Assembly: GCA_945895375.1 (NCBI GenBank)
Contig: CAMDEE010000001.1
Coordinates: forward strand, 186,001 to 250,000
Direction of reading: 5' to 3'
Length of the DNA stretch: 64,000 nt
DNA from: Auritidibacter sp. Marseille-P8566
GTDB taxonomy: Bacteria > Actinomycetota > Actinomycetes > Actinomycetales > Microbacteriaceae
Shown piece after piece: positions 51,318-60,951 of this stretch. A model generated the notes under the pieces. That model worked only from the letters and a program-made list of their open reading frames with translations, searched no databases and was not told where the DNA came from. Numbering within the stretch: the first letter of the stretch is position 1; every line of letters begins with the position of its first letter. A program made the translations under genes and the position numbers.

Positions 51318-52499
51318 CTATTTGGATAGCAGTTGGTCAATAGTTTCTGCATCAAGAACGTGCTCGATTGCCATCACGCTTGCTCCGATGATGCCAACCT
51401 CTTTGCCCGCTTTACTCTGGACGATAGAAAGTCCTTCACTGGCTAGCGGCATTGATCTGCTGTAGACCGCCTCTCTAACTCCAGCAATCAAATGTTCCCC
51501 GGCTGAAGCCATGGATCCACCAATCACGATTATCGACGGGTTCATAAGACTTACGCAGGTGCTCAACACTTCACCTATGTCTCTTCCTGCTTGCCTCACA
51601 GCTTGAATAGCTTCCACTTTTGCACGCTTGGTGACATCTATAAGATCGGACGTGTTTCTAACAGGCAAACCGGCATCATTGATGTTTTTAATTACTGCCG
51701 GCGCTCCCGCCACAGCCTCTAAGCAACCATAGTTGCCACACCGGCATGCGATGTTATCGCCTCGCGAAACCCTGACGTGACCGATGTCTCCCGCTGTTCC
51801 TTGGGAACCCCTTTGGAGATGACCATCTGAAATGATTCCTGATCCAATACCTGTGGCGGCTTTTAGGAAGATTAGGTGATCAACTTCTGGGTAGTTGAGG
51901 TGTCTCTCACCTAAGGCCATGACGTTGACATCGTTATCCACTAATACCTTTGCAGTTAAGTCTTTGCTCACCCTTGCAGGAATATCAAAAGCATCCCAGC
52001 CAGGCATGATAGGTGGGTTGGCTGGTTTGCCAGTCTCATGCTCGACAGGTCCAGGCACACCGATACCGATGGCGAGAAGACGGTCTTCCTCTAAACCAAG
52101 CCCAGCTAAAAGATGTTTTAGTTCTTCAATCATCCAGCGCAGACAAACCTCCGGCCCATCTGAGATTAGACGCTTGGTATCGATAGATACCAAAATCTTG
52201 CCACTGAGATCCGCAAGGGCAGCAACAGCATGGGTGGCACCAAAGTCAACCCCGGCCACCACAAAGGCTTCCTCGTTTAGTAGCAATCTTGCCGATGGAC
52301 GTCCACCGGTTGATGTAGCGCTACTTGCGGGAGCTATTAGGCCAAGTTCAATTAGTGGGTCTAAACGCAGGGAGATAGTTGATCTTGCAAGGCCGGTGAG
52401 TTCTGCCATTTCTGCCTTGGTATGCGGTTGCCCATCGCGAAATAGCTGAAGCAAACGCCCAGAACTAAACCCAAAGTTATACATATTGGTATCAGCCAC
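51318..52499 (-). CDS. ROK-family transcriptional regulator
   Basis: The 393-residue protein has an N-terminal winged helix (about 12-60, with LTGLARSTISLRLDPLIELGL) and an ROK sugar-kinase-like domain with GVDFGATHAVAALADLSG and the zinc motif CRCGNYGCLEAVAG. It likely represses the divergent ABC/dehydrogenase cluster until its sugar is present. The start is GTG: TATGCT (52506-52511, minus strand) lies 6 nt before it, giving a leaderless arrangement; ATG 52484 is an alternative. A bidirectional terminator lies downstream. Confidence 0.88.
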   Translation of the reverse strand: MADTNMYNFGFSSGRLLQLFRDGQPHTKAEMAELTGLARSTISLRLDPLIELGLIAPASSATSTGGRPSARLLLNEEAFVVAGVDFGATHAVAALADLSGKILVSIDTKRLISDGPEVCLRWMIEELKHLLAGLGLEEDRLLAIGIGVPGPVEHETGKPANPPIMPGWDAFDIPARVSKDLTAKVLVDNDVNVMALGERHLNYPEVDHLIFLKAATGIGSGIISDGHLQRGSQGTAGDIGHVRVSRGDNIACRCGNYGCLEAVAGAPAVIKNINDAGLPVRNTSDLIDVTKRAKVEAIQAVRQAGRDIGEVLSTCVSLMNPSIIVIGGSMASAGEHLIAGVREAVYSRSMPLASEGLSIVQSKAGKEVGIIGASVMAIEHVLDAETIDQLLSK

Positions 52500-52539
52500 C
52501 TCTTAAGCATAAACAATAACTTGACTTGAGTTTCGAGAT

Positions 52540-52580
52540 AAGTTTATCACAAGTTTATAACAAGATGTCGATTATCGACA
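52540..52580 (+). promoter_or_regulatory. Candidate operators of the ROK regulator
   Basis: Two tandem 11-mers, AAGTTTATCAC (52540-52550) and AAGTTTATAAC (52551-52561), are followed by the perfect palindrome TGTCGAT-T-ATCGACA (52566-52580). They lie between the divergent ROK gene and the first catabolic gene. Confidence 0.5.
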
Positions 52581-52644
52581 AAAGTCTAATGAAAAAGGAC
52601 CATTATGTACTTAGGAAGTTTATATATGCATGAAAGGAAATGAA

Positions 52645-53466
52645 GTGAAGTTTGGTTATTCAACAATTACCTGGGGTGGAGTAGTCGGGCATCCAGGCGG
52701 TGTGACCAGCATCAAGGATCTTTTCTATATGACCCATGGGGACACCAAGGCTGCTGTCAGGGACATCTCGGCGGCCGGCTATCAGGGCACCGAAGTATTT
52801 GACGGCAACCTTGCTGAGTTTGCAGAGAACCCAGAAGAACTTCTGTCGGTGCTTAGGGAAACAGGAGTTCAACTGGTTTCCGTTTACACTGGCGCAAACT
52901 TCATCTATGACGAGATTCTTGATGACGAACTCTACAAAGTAGAGCAGGCAGCATTGCTTGCCAAGAAGTTCGGCGCAAGTCGTTTAGTAGTTGGCGGTGG
53001 CGCTAAGCGTCCACATGGACCACACGCAGATGACTTCAAGAAAATTGGTCGTGGATTAGACATGGTTGCTGACATTGCCAGAACCCACGGTCTTGAGAGC
53101 AGCTTCCACCCGCACCTGGGAACCCTTTCAGAAACTCTAGATGGCTTCCACCAAATTATGGACGCCTGCTCAATCGGTTTCTGTCCAGACACCGCTCACC
53201 TAGTTGCCTCAGGAATTGACCCTGTCGTAGCTATCGATACTTACGGTGATCGCCTAAAGCACGTTCACTTCAAAGATTTTTCAACTAAGACTGGGCAGTT
53301 CACGCCGCTTGGTGAAGGTGACATAGATTTCGTCGCAGTTTTAGCTGCGATGAGAAGAGCCAGCTACGACAGTTGGCTATTGGTAGAACTAGATGCCTAC
53401 GTGGGCGATCCTAAAACTGCCGCAGAAATAAGTAGAAAATATCTAGAACAGCTGTTTGCCAACTAG
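52645..53466 (+). CDS. Sugar phosphate isomerase/epimerase family protein (TIM barrel)
   Basis: The 273-residue protein belongs to the AP_endonuc_2/xylose-isomerase-like barrel superfamily (FGYSTITWG, AGYQGTEVFD, CPDTAHLVASGIDP, HVHFKDFS and the late LLVELDAY). Relatives include IolE/IolI-type inositol enzymes and 3-keto-sugar enzymes, so it probably isomerises, dehydrates or epimerises the imported sugar or polyol. I choose GTG 52645, because AAGGAA (52634-52639) is placed 5 nt before it; an ATG at 52630 gives five more residues. Confidence 0.82.
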   Translation: MKFGYSTITWGGVVGHPGGVTSIKDLFYMTHGDTKAAVRDISAAGYQGTEVFDGNLAEFAENPEELLSVLRETGVQLVSVYTGANFIYDEILDDELYKVEQAALLAKKFGASRLVVGGGAKRPHGPHADDFKKIGRGLDMVADIARTHGLESSFHPHLGTLSETLDGFHQIMDACSIGFCPDTAHLVASGIDPVVAIDTYGDRLKHVHFKDFSTKTGQFTPLGEGDIDFVAVLAAMRRASYDSWLLVELDAYVGDPKTAAEISRKYLEQLFAN

Positions 53467-53510
53467 AGGTACCATCCATCCATCAAAATAAATTATCAAG
53501 GAGATCAATA

Positions 53511-54671
53511 ATGAAGAAACTGATAACAAGCATTGGAGTGAGTGCAGCTTTGATTTTTGCGCTTACTGCATGTTCGACCAGCGACAACAATGGGCAAAAC
53601 AATGGCGTTGATAGCGCTATCGCCGCTCAAGTTGACGCTGCACTTGCAGCGCTAGAGGGCCAGGTACTCAGCCTCGGTCCTAACGGAGAATCACCATCTG
53701 ACTTCGACAGCACAGAACTAACTGATGCTGAAGTGGAAGAGATCAAAGCAGGCAACTACACAGCTGCAATCGTTATGCACTACTCAGGTAACGACTGGTC
53801 AACTGCACAAATTGAAGGTCTCAAAGCCGAGTTCGCTCGTCTAGGAGTTGAAGTTGTGGCAGTTACCGACGCCGACTTTAAGCCAGAGAAGCAGGTTTCT
53901 GACATTGAAACTGTTATGGCACTAAAGCCAGACATCATCATTTCAATCCCTACTGACCCAGTTGCAACTAAGGCTGCATTCCAAAAAGCTTCTGCTGCAG
54001 GGATCAAGCTAGTATTCATGGACAACGTTCCAGCCGACATGGTTGGTGGCGAGGACTATGTATCTGTAGTCTCAGCTGACAACAAGGGTAACGGAGCTGT
54101 TTCAGCACACCTATTCGCAAGAGCACTAAACGGTAAGGGCAAAGTCGGACTCATCTATCACGATGCTGACTTCTTTGTGACCAAGCAGCGTTACGAAGGT
54201 TTCAAGACTGCTCTATCTGAGTACCCAGGCATTGAAATTGTCGAAGAAAAGGGTATCGGCGGACCAGACTTTGCTGGAGATGCTCAAGCTGCAGCAACTG
54301 CAATGTTGACTAAGAACGCAGACCTAGATGGAATCTGGGGTGTTTGGGATGTTCCTGCTGAAGGTATCATGGCTGCAGCTCGCGAAGCTGGACGCACTGA
54401 CCTAAAGATCGGTACTCAAGATCTAGGAACTAACGTTGCGATTCAACTTGCCAAGCAGGAACTTATTGTTGGTCTTGGCGCACAACGTCCGTACGACCAG
54501 GGTGTTGCAGAAGCTCGTTTAGCTGCAGCAGCTTGTATCGGAAAGACAGGACTACCTAACTTTGTAGCACTAGGAGCCCTACCTGTATCACACGAAAACG
54601 TACTTGAAGCATGGAAGACCGTCTACAGCGTAGACGCTCCAGAATCAGTTTCAAGCGTTTACAAAAAGTAA
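53511..54671 (+). CDS. Sugar-binding lipoprotein of an RbsB-type ABC importer
   Basis: The 386-residue protein has a lipoprotein signal (ALTAC, Cys21), so it is anchored in the membrane. It has a periplasmic-binding-protein type 1 body with AIVMHYSGNDWSTAQIEGLKAEF and KVGLIYHDADFFVTKQRYEGF. It should bind a pentose, hexose or polyol. The transporter subunits follow after the first dehydrogenase gene. AAGGAGAT precedes ATG. A strong hairpin follows the gene. Confidence 0.92.
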   Translation: MKKLITSIGVSAALIFALTACSTSDNNGQNNGVDSAIAAQVDAALAALEGQVLSLGPNGESPSDFDSTELTDAEVEEIKAGNYTAAIVMHYSGNDWSTAQIEGLKAEFARLGVEVVAVTDADFKPEKQVSDIETVMALKPDIIISIPTDPVATKAAFQKASAAGIKLVFMDNVPADMVGGEDYVSVVSADNKGNGAVSAHLFARALNGKGKVGLIYHDADFFVTKQRYEGFKTALSEYPGIEIVEEKGIGGPDFAGDAQAAATAMLTKNADLDGIWGVWDVPAEGIMAAAREAGRTDLKIGTQDLGTNVAIQLAKQELIVGLGAQRPYDQGVAEARLAAAACIGKTGLPNFVALGALPVSHENVLEAWKTVYSVDAPESVSSVYKK

Positions 54672-54682
54672 CAAAAAGAACC

Positions 54683-54712
54683 AGAGGGCTGGGAGTATAC
54701 CCCCAGCCCTCT
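54683..54712 (+). terminator. Hairpin after the binding-protein gene
   Basis: AGAGGGCTGGG (54683-54693) and CCCAGCCCTCT (54702-54712) form an 11-bp GC-rich stem with no T-run. It probably protects the binding-protein message and attenuates the downstream genes. Confidence 0.7.
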
Positions 54713-54760
54713 GTACCACCCATCCATCTGGGTACTTACTAGTTTAGGCAAGGAAATCAA

Positions 54761-55954
54761 ATGAGAAAAATCAACGTAGGACTTATCGGTGGCGGTTTCA
54801 TGGGTAAGGCACACTCACTGGCTTATTCGGCTGTACCCATGTTTTTCTGGCCAACCGAACTTGTGCCGGTCAAGCACACGGTCGCGGAATTTAATGACAA
54901 GATGGCTGAAGATGCAGCAGCCAGGTTCGGATTTGAAAATTCAACATCAGACTGGAACACAATCATCAATAACCCAGAGATTGATCTTGTTGATATCGCC
55001 ACTCCAAACAACTCACATGCACAAATTGCTATCGCGGCCCTGAAGGCAGGCAAGCATGTTATTTGTGAAAAGCCTTTAGCTCGCACCGTTGAAGAAGCGG
55101 CCCTGATGTATGAAGCAGCACGGAACTCTGACCGCGTAAACATGGTTGCATTTAACTACCGAAGAACTCCTGCTGTTGCTTTAGCTAAGCGATACATCGA
55201 CGAAGGTGCCATTGGCAAAGTTATTAACTTCAGAGCCACCTATCTCCAAGACTGGTCAGCAGATCCGAACTCACCTCTTTCTTGGCGATTCCAGAAAGAT
55301 ATTGCAGGTTCTGGAGCTATAGGCGACATCCTCACTCACGTATTAGACATGGCTCGATATTTAGCTGGCGAGGTTACCGAAGTATCAGCGATTACAAACC
55401 ACATCATCACTGAGAGACCATTGCAGCAATCAGGTGCAGATTCGCTTGGAAACTCTAAGGGTGGCTCAGATGCACCTAAAGGAAAAGTAGACGTTGAAGA
55501 CGAAGTGCTCTCACTTCTAAAGTTTGCTAATGGTGCAATCGGGTCCGTTGAAGCAACCAGAAATGCCTGGGGTAGGAACAACTTCATCACCCTAGAGATT
55601 CATGGTTCAGAAGGTTCAATTGCCTTCAACTATGAGAACAGGGATCAATTAGAAGTTTGCTTCAAGTCTGACGAAGGTGACCGCAGAGGTTTCCGAACTG
55701 TATACACAGGACCTAATCACCCAAACGGTGAGAGCTTATGGCCAATCCCGGCTCTGGGTATTGGTTACGGCGAAACCAAGATCATTGAAGCGCATGACCT
55801 ATTCAAAGCAATTGCTGGTGAAGAACCTGTACGCCCTGACTTTGGTGATGGCTACCAAGTTGCACTTATCGATGATGCAATTGCCCGTTCGGCGCAGACT
55901 GGTCAATGGACTAAGGTTCCGCAACTAAACCGCGAAACTGGCCAGATTTCCTAG
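54761..55954 (+). CDS. Gfo/Idh/MocA-family oxidoreductase
   Basis: The 397-residue enzyme has an N-terminal Rossmann fold (VGLIGGGFMGKAHS), the EKP motif (CEKPLA) with the catalytic Lys, and the C-terminal beta-sheet domain with NYRRTPAVALAKRYI and a GDILTHVLDMARY helix carrying the catalytic-region Asp and His. It probably oxidises a sugar or polyol such as inositol or a glycoside at one hydroxyl with NAD(P). A homologue lies four genes further, so two oxidations are likely. Confidence 0.9.
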   Translation: MRKINVGLIGGGFMGKAHSLAYSAVPMFFWPTELVPVKHTVAEFNDKMAEDAAARFGFENSTSDWNTIINNPEIDLVDIATPNNSHAQIAIAALKAGKHVICEKPLARTVEEAALMYEAARNSDRVNMVAFNYRRTPAVALAKRYIDEGAIGKVINFRATYLQDWSADPNSPLSWRFQKDIAGSGAIGDILTHVLDMARYLAGEVTEVSAITNHIITERPLQQSGADSLGNSKGGSDAPKGKVDVEDEVLSLLKFANGAIGSVEATRNAWGRNNFITLEIHGSEGSIAFNYENRDQLEVCFKSDEGDRRGFRTVYTGPNHPNGESLWPIPALGIGYGETKIIEAHDLFKAIAGEEPVRPDFGDGYQVALIDDAIARSAQTGQWTKVPQLNRETGQIS

Positions 55955-55957
55955 ATC

Positions 55958-57466
55958 ATGACAACAGCCAATTCACCAGCTATTGAGATGCGGGGTATCG
56001 AGAAATCTTTCGGTACAAACCCAGTCTTGAAGAACGTCGACTTCAGCGTAACTGTTGGTGAAGTCCACGCTCTAGCTGGTGAAAACGGTGCTGGTAAATC
56101 AACTCTGATGAAAATTCTTCAGGGTGTGTATCAGAAGGATGCTGGCGAGATTCTCGTTTCAAGTCAAGTAACTGAGATTGAAGACACCTTTGCAGCTAGA
56201 AGAGCGGGTATTGGCATGGTCTTCCAAGAGTTTTCTTTGATACCTAGTCTTACAGTGGCTCAAAACATATTTCTAACCAATGAGCCAACTAAGTTCGGTT
56301 TGATAGACGATGCAAAAGCTAAGGCACTCGCACTTGGCATATTTAAAGAAATGGAAGTTGAAGTCGATCCTTCCAGGACTGTTGAATCAATGCCAACTGC
56401 ACTTTGGCAATTAACTGAGATCGCAAAAGCGCTAGCTCAAAACGCCAAGGTCCTAATCATGGATGAACCAACTGCTTCTCTTGCTAAGCATGAGGCTGAG
56501 GGACTTTTTGCCCTGATCGAAAGACTAAAGGCAAAAGGAATTGCTATTGTTTACATCTCACACCGCATGGATGAGATTTACCGTATTGCCAATCGCATTA
56601 CTGTGTTGCGCGACGGTTCAAGAGTGCTGACAGAGTCTCTAAAGAAGGTGTCTCCAGAACAAATTGTTGAGGCAATCGTTGGACGTAAGTCAGCAGCTCA
56701 TCTAGTTCACAAGAGTAGGGCTGACAAGATCTCAAGCCAAATTGCACTGGACGTCAAGAACCTCTCTTCTGGACCTAAGCTGCAGAATGTCTCCTTACAG
56801 TTACGTCGCGGAGAGATTTTAGGACTAGCTGGCCTTATGGGTTCGGGAAGAACCGAACTGGTCAATACACTTTTCGGAATCTTGAAACCAACTTCAGGAA
56901 CTATCTCCATCAATGGGAAATTAGTAGATATCTCTTCGCCAAAACGAGCTATTGATAACCGCATAGCCCTAGTACCCGAAGATCGCAGATCTCAGGGGCT
57001 TGTTCTAGACCACCCAGTTACGGAAAACCTCACTCTTCCCCTGTTGGACGATCTCAAGAGCAGCGGCTTGTTATCAAAGAAGAAGATTGCGGTTAAGAGT
57101 AAAGAGATCATTGACCAATTTGATATAAAACTGGCACATCCGAGCATCCGCGTTAGCTCTCTATCAGGCGGTAACCAGCAGAAAGTCGTTATCGGCAAAT
57201 GGTTGGGGACGAATCCAGAGATCCTTTTGATGGATGAGCCAACCGCTGGAGTTGATATCGGTACCAAGAGTGAGATTTTGGATTTGGTAAGAAGGATTGC
57301 TGATAGCGGCAAATCAGTCATTCTGGTTTCCTCGGAACTTCCTGAGCTGCTATCTGTTTCAGATCGCATCTTGGTTCTTAAAGATGGCCACGTTTCAAAA
57401 AGCCTCAATCGCGACGAAATCCCAAGCGAAGAATTTTTACAACTAGCAATTCAAGGAGCAGCATGA
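55958..57466 (+). CDS. Sugar ABC transporter ATPase (RbsA/MglA type)
   Basis: The 502-residue protein is a double ATPase. The first half has Walker A GENGAGKST, a Q-loop in MVFQEFSLIP and Walker B VLIMDEPTASL. The second has the degenerate GLMGSGRTEL in place of Walker A, SGGNQQKVVIGKWL and Walker B ILLMDEPTAGVD, as usual in this family. It powers import of the sugar bound by the lipoprotein encoded upstream. It overlaps the permease gene by 4 bp. Confidence 0.94.
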   Translation: MTTANSPAIEMRGIEKSFGTNPVLKNVDFSVTVGEVHALAGENGAGKSTLMKILQGVYQKDAGEILVSSQVTEIEDTFAARRAGIGMVFQEFSLIPSLTVAQNIFLTNEPTKFGLIDDAKAKALALGIFKEMEVEVDPSRTVESMPTALWQLTEIAKALAQNAKVLIMDEPTASLAKHEAEGLFALIERLKAKGIAIVYISHRMDEIYRIANRITVLRDGSRVLTESLKKVSPEQIVEAIVGRKSAAHLVHKSRADKISSQIALDVKNLSSGPKLQNVSLQLRRGEILGLAGLMGSGRTELVNTLFGILKPTSGTISINGKLVDISSPKRAIDNRIALVPEDRRSQGLVLDHPVTENLTLPLLDDLKSSGLLSKKKIAVKSKEIIDQFDIKLAHPSIRVSSLSGGNQQKVVIGKWLGTNPEILLMDEPTAGVDIGTKSEILDLVRRIADSGKSVILVSSELPELLSVSDRILVLKDGHVSKSLNRDEIPSEEFLQLAIQGAA

Positions 57467-58425
57467 GCACAAAAACTACAACTGGTCTAGCGTTGAATCG
57501 ATTGAAGAGATTCGAGTGGCAACAAAACATTATCTACATAGGTTTTGCTGCTGTATTTATTCTGTTCGCGGTGCTGTTGGCCGATTCAGGGTTTACTAGC
57601 CCAAATAACTTGCTGAACATTTTTAGGCAAACAGCAACCATTTCAATAATGGCTGTGGCTATGACGTATGTTATTGCTGCGGCAGAGATTGATCTGAGCA
57701 TCGGCTCAGTTGCTGGTCTTGCTGCTGTGGTCTCTGCGATGACAATAGATAGCTTTGGCCTTATCCCTGGCATAGCAGCTGGCCTGGCAGTAGGAGCCAT
57801 AGCTGGGGCAATCAGTGGTGGGCTTGTCGCTTGGCTGAAAGTACCATCATTTCTGGTAACTCTTGGAATGCTAGGTCTCGTTGTTGGTGTCGCTCGTTGG
57901 ATTACAGAATCAGCTCCAATTCCAATTGCTGATCAAACCTTCATTGCAATTTTTGGTGGAGCCGATTTAGGTCCGATACCTGGTTTGCTAATTTGGGTCG
58001 CTGCGGCAGTGAGCATAGGAGCGATTGTTATGAACAAAACAAAGTTCGGTCGTCACGTCCGAGCAACCGGTGGAAACCTAGTGGCTGCTGGATACACCGG
58101 GGTGAAGACAGCAAGAATCAAATTCATGGTTCTATTGCTTTCTGGAGTGGTCGCATCACTAGCAGGAATGCTTTATGCAGGCCGTTTACAGTCTGGAAGA
58201 TTCCAGTGGGGGACGGGAGATGAGTTGTCAGTTATCGCTGCAGTGATTCTTGGTGGCACCAGCTTGTTTGGTGGACGAGGAATGGTAGTTGGGTCACTGT
58301 TCGGAGCTTTATTTATTGGTCTTATCAATAATGGGCTAATTCTGGCTGGCCTTGATGTTAGCCAACAACAGGTAGTCAGAGGCGCGATCATAATTCTCGC
58401 AGTGGCATTGTCGAGAAAGAAGTAA
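57463..58425 (+). CDS. Sugar ABC transporter permease (RbsC type)
   Basis: The 320-residue membrane protein has 8-10 hydrophobic segments, the RbsC signatures TYVIAAAEIDLSIGS and GGTSLFGGRGMVVGSLFGALFIGLINNGL and a short basic C-terminus. It forms the channel as a homodimer with the ATPase encoded just upstream. Confidence 0.94.
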   Translation: MSTKTTTGLALNRLKRFEWQQNIIYIGFAAVFILFAVLLADSGFTSPNNLLNIFRQTATISIMAVAMTYVIAAAEIDLSIGSVAGLAAVVSAMTIDSFGLIPGIAAGLAVGAIAGAISGGLVAWLKVPSFLVTLGMLGLVVGVARWITESAPIPIADQTFIAIFGGADLGPIPGLLIWVAAAVSIGAIVMNKTKFGRHVRATGGNLVAAGYTGVKTARIKFMVLLLSGVVASLAGMLYAGRLQSGRFQWGTGDELSVIAAVILGGTSLFGGRGMVVGSLFGALFIGLINNGLILAGLDVSQQQVVRGAIIILAVALSRKK

Positions 58426-58429
58426 AACT

Positions 58430-59551
58430 ATGCAAACAAAACTTAGAGCTGGAATTATTGGAACTGGATTTATCGCTACCGTTCATATCCGGGCAATTCG
58501 AAATTCAGGGCATGAATTAGTCGCGATTGCTGGTTCTAGCGCAGAGTCAGCGACAGTCGTTGCTCAAAAGTTCAACATACCCAAAGTGTTTTCAACCTGG
58601 CAAGAACTCGTTTTATCGCCAGACGTTGATGTGGTGCACATCTGCACACCTAATGAATTGCATGCTGAAATTTGTATAGCTGCTGCCAAGGCAAACAAAC
58701 AGATTGTCTGTGAGAAACCGATCTCTGTGAACGGCCAAGAAGCTAACGCTATAGAAGCTGCAGTTCTAAATAGTGGTGTTGGCTTTGCGGTTCCATTTGC
58801 CTATCGCTTTTACCCGATAGTTAGAGAGATGCGGGCAAGACTCCTAAATGGCGAGGCAGGGTCAGTTCACCAAATGCATGGCAACTACTTGCAAGATTGG
58901 CTAGCAGATTCAACCTCGGATAACTGGAGAGTCGACTCTGTAGCTGGAGGTAAGTCAAGAGCTTTCGCTGATGTCGGCACACACTGGTGCGACCTGATGG
59001 AGTTTGTAACAGGTGATCGAATAGCTCGCCTAACCGCCAACACAAGCAAGGCTTATCAAGAGCGTAATGGCGTGAAGGTTCAAACAGAAGATATAGCAAA
59101 CATAATCTTTGAAACCGTTGGCGGTGCGACAGGCGCATTAACGGTGAGCCAAGTTTCTCTTGGTCGCAAAAATCAACTGCTAATTGAAGTAGATGGCTCG
59201 AAGGCTTCGTATACCTTCAATCAAGAGAGCCCAGACACCTTGCTGATTGGTGGGAGAGAGTCAAACCAAATCATTATGCGTGGCAATGACACTTTAACTT
59301 CCGCTGATGGCAAGCGACTCTCGCTACTACCATCTGGTCATCCTCAGGGCTATCAGGATGCATTCAATGCTTTCATCTCTGATGCTTATGACGAGTTTCA
59401 AGGAAAGATGGTTGTAGGCGTGCCAGGATTGCGGGATGGACTTCGTTCCGCTTTCCTAATAGAAGCGGTTCTGTTATCAGCTGAAAGTAAGACCTGGGTA
59501 AATGTGCGAGAAGCCTCAGGCCAAAGTCAGACTAAAATGTTGGCAAGCTAA
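58430..59551 (+). CDS. Second Gfo/Idh/MocA-family oxidoreductase
   Basis: The 373-residue enzyme has GIIGTGFIATVHIRAI for the Rossmann fold, CEKPISVNG with the catalytic Lys and FADVGTHWCDLMEFV carrying the conserved Asp and His. It is distinct from the first copy. It probably acts on a pathway intermediate or the epimeric substrate. It is followed 15 bp later by the second isomerase. Confidence 0.9.
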   Translation: MQTKLRAGIIGTGFIATVHIRAIRNSGHELVAIAGSSAESATVVAQKFNIPKVFSTWQELVLSPDVDVVHICTPNELHAEICIAAAKANKQIVCEKPISVNGQEANAIEAAVLNSGVGFAVPFAYRFYPIVREMRARLLNGEAGSVHQMHGNYLQDWLADSTSDNWRVDSVAGGKSRAFADVGTHWCDLMEFVTGDRIARLTANTSKAYQERNGVKVQTEDIANIIFETVGGATGALTVSQVSLGRKNQLLIEVDGSKASYTFNQESPDTLLIGGRESNQIIMRGNDTLTSADGKRLSLLPSGHPQGYQDAFNAFISDAYDEFQGKMVVGVPGLRDGLRSAFLIEAVLLSAESKTWVNVREASGQSQTKMLAS

Positions 59552-59566
59552 TAAAAGGTTAGGCAG

Positions 59567-60574
59567 ATGACTCGTCCAGTAACACTATTCACAGGTCAAT
59601 GGGCAGATCTCACGCTAGAGGAAGTAGCAAAGCTGGCAAGCGGGTGGGGCTATGACGGCTTAGAGATTGCTTGTAGCGCTGAGCACCTTGATGTTTGGCG
59701 AGCTGCCGAGGACGATGCTTATGTTCGAGAACGCTTGGCGATATTAGACAAATACAATCTCAAACTCTATGCAATTTCAAATCACCTTAAAGGGCAAGCA
59801 GTTTGTGATAACCCAATCGACTTCAGGCATCAAAGTATTGTTGGTGCCAAAGTTTGGGGAGATGGTGACGCCGAGGGAGTGCGTCAGCGAGCTGCGCAAG
59901 AGATGAAACTCACAGCAATTGCAGCACGAAAGCTAGGAGTGGACACTGTGGTGGGATTCACAGGTTCTTCTATCTGGCAATACGTAGCTATGTTTCCTCC
60001 GGTATCTAAAGAAGTAATAGAAGCTGGCTACCAAGATTTTGCTGATCGTTGGAATCCAATCATGGATGTTTATGATTCTGAAGGTGTTCGCTTCGCTCTT
60101 GAAGTCCATCCATCAGAAATTGCATATGACTACTACACAACAGTGAGAACTCTGAGCGCAATTGACAACCGTAAAGCATTTGGCCTGAACTGGGATCCAA
60201 GCCACATGCATTGGCAAGACATAGATCCTGTAAATTTCATTCTTGACTTTGCCGATCGCATCTATCACGTTGACTGTAAAGATACCTTTGTAAGAAAGCA
60301 GGATGGCAGAGTTGGCCGATTGGGCTCTCACCTAGGCTGGGACGACCCTAAACGAGGCTGGACATTTGTTTCAACTGGTAGAGGGCAAATTGACTGGGAG
60401 TCTTCCTTCCGCGCCTTGAACACAATTGGTTACAAAGGTCCAATTTCAGTGGAGTGGGAGGATGCAGGAATGGATCGACTTCATGGAGCCGAAGAAGCTC
60501 TTGGTTTTGTAAGATCACTTCTCTGGAAAACTCCAGACGCCTCATTTGATTCAGTTTTCAATCAAGACAAGTAA
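59567..60574 (+). CDS. Second sugar phosphate isomerase/epimerase family protein
   Basis: The 335-residue TIM-barrel protein has GYDGLEIACSAEHLD, LYAISNHLKGQAVCDNP, NWDPSHMHWQDIDP, HVDCKDT and GPISVEWEDAGMD, with Glu, Asp and His positions suited to binding a divalent metal. The substrate is not evident. With the two dehydrogenases it suggests a route that oxidises the sugar and then isomerises or cleaves it. Confidence 0.85.
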   Translation: MTRPVTLFTGQWADLTLEEVAKLASGWGYDGLEIACSAEHLDVWRAAEDDAYVRERLAILDKYNLKLYAISNHLKGQAVCDNPIDFRHQSIVGAKVWGDGDAEGVRQRAAQEMKLTAIAARKLGVDTVVGFTGSSIWQYVAMFPPVSKEVIEAGYQDFADRWNPIMDVYDSEGVRFALEVHPSEIAYDYYTTVRTLSAIDNRKAFGLNWDPSHMHWQDIDPVNFILDFADRIYHVDCKDTFVRKQDGRVGRLGSHLGWDDPKRGWTFVSTGRGQIDWESSFRALNTIGYKGPISVEWEDAGMDRLHGAEEALGFVRSLLWKTPDASFDSVFNQDK

Positions 60575-60589
60575 ACAGAACTGCTAACC

Positions 60590-60916
60590 GTGTCCGAGAT
60601 CTGCACAGTGGTGGCAATATTCACTCCCAAACCTGAGTTTTACTCAGATGTCCGAGCTTTGTTATTTGAAGTAACTCCAAAAGTCCATGATGAGCCTGGT
60701 TGTGAGTTCTACACAATGAATGAAGACGTTCAAGGTCGCTTGGTTCATATAGAAGCCTGGACAACTAAACAACACTGGCTTGATCACATGCAGCAACAAA
60801 CTGTGAGAGATATTCTCCAAGGAGTGGACGGCAAGCTCTCCAAAGACATTGAAGTTTTTGAACTTTATAACGTTCCCACTGGTACAAGCGGTAAAGGAAC
60901 AATCACTTCTACTTAG
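60590..60916 (+). CDS. ABM-domain monooxygenase-like protein (YgiN-like)
   Basis: The 108-residue protein has the antibiotic-biosynthesis-monooxygenase fold, seen in TVVAIFTPKPEF, HDEPGCEFYTMNED and VHIEAWTTKQHWLDHMQ. Such small dimeric proteins act on quinols or keto compounds, or serve as stress factors. The start is GTG, 16 nt after the isomerase stop. It ends the cluster and may act on an oxidised pathway product. Confidence 0.82.
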   Translation: MSEICTVVAIFTPKPEFYSDVRALLFEVTPKVHDEPGCEFYTMNEDVQGRLVHIEAWTTKQHWLDHMQQQTVRDILQGVDGKLSKDIEVFELYNVPTGTSGKGTITST

Positions 60917-60951
60917 TACGACAACTAAAGACTTATATGGGCACTGTTCAC

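Noticed and set aside
51895..52449. 184-codon plus-strand ORF opposite the ROK gene
   Set aside because: The ROK frame has helix-turn-helix and zinc motif; the other strand has nothing recognisable.
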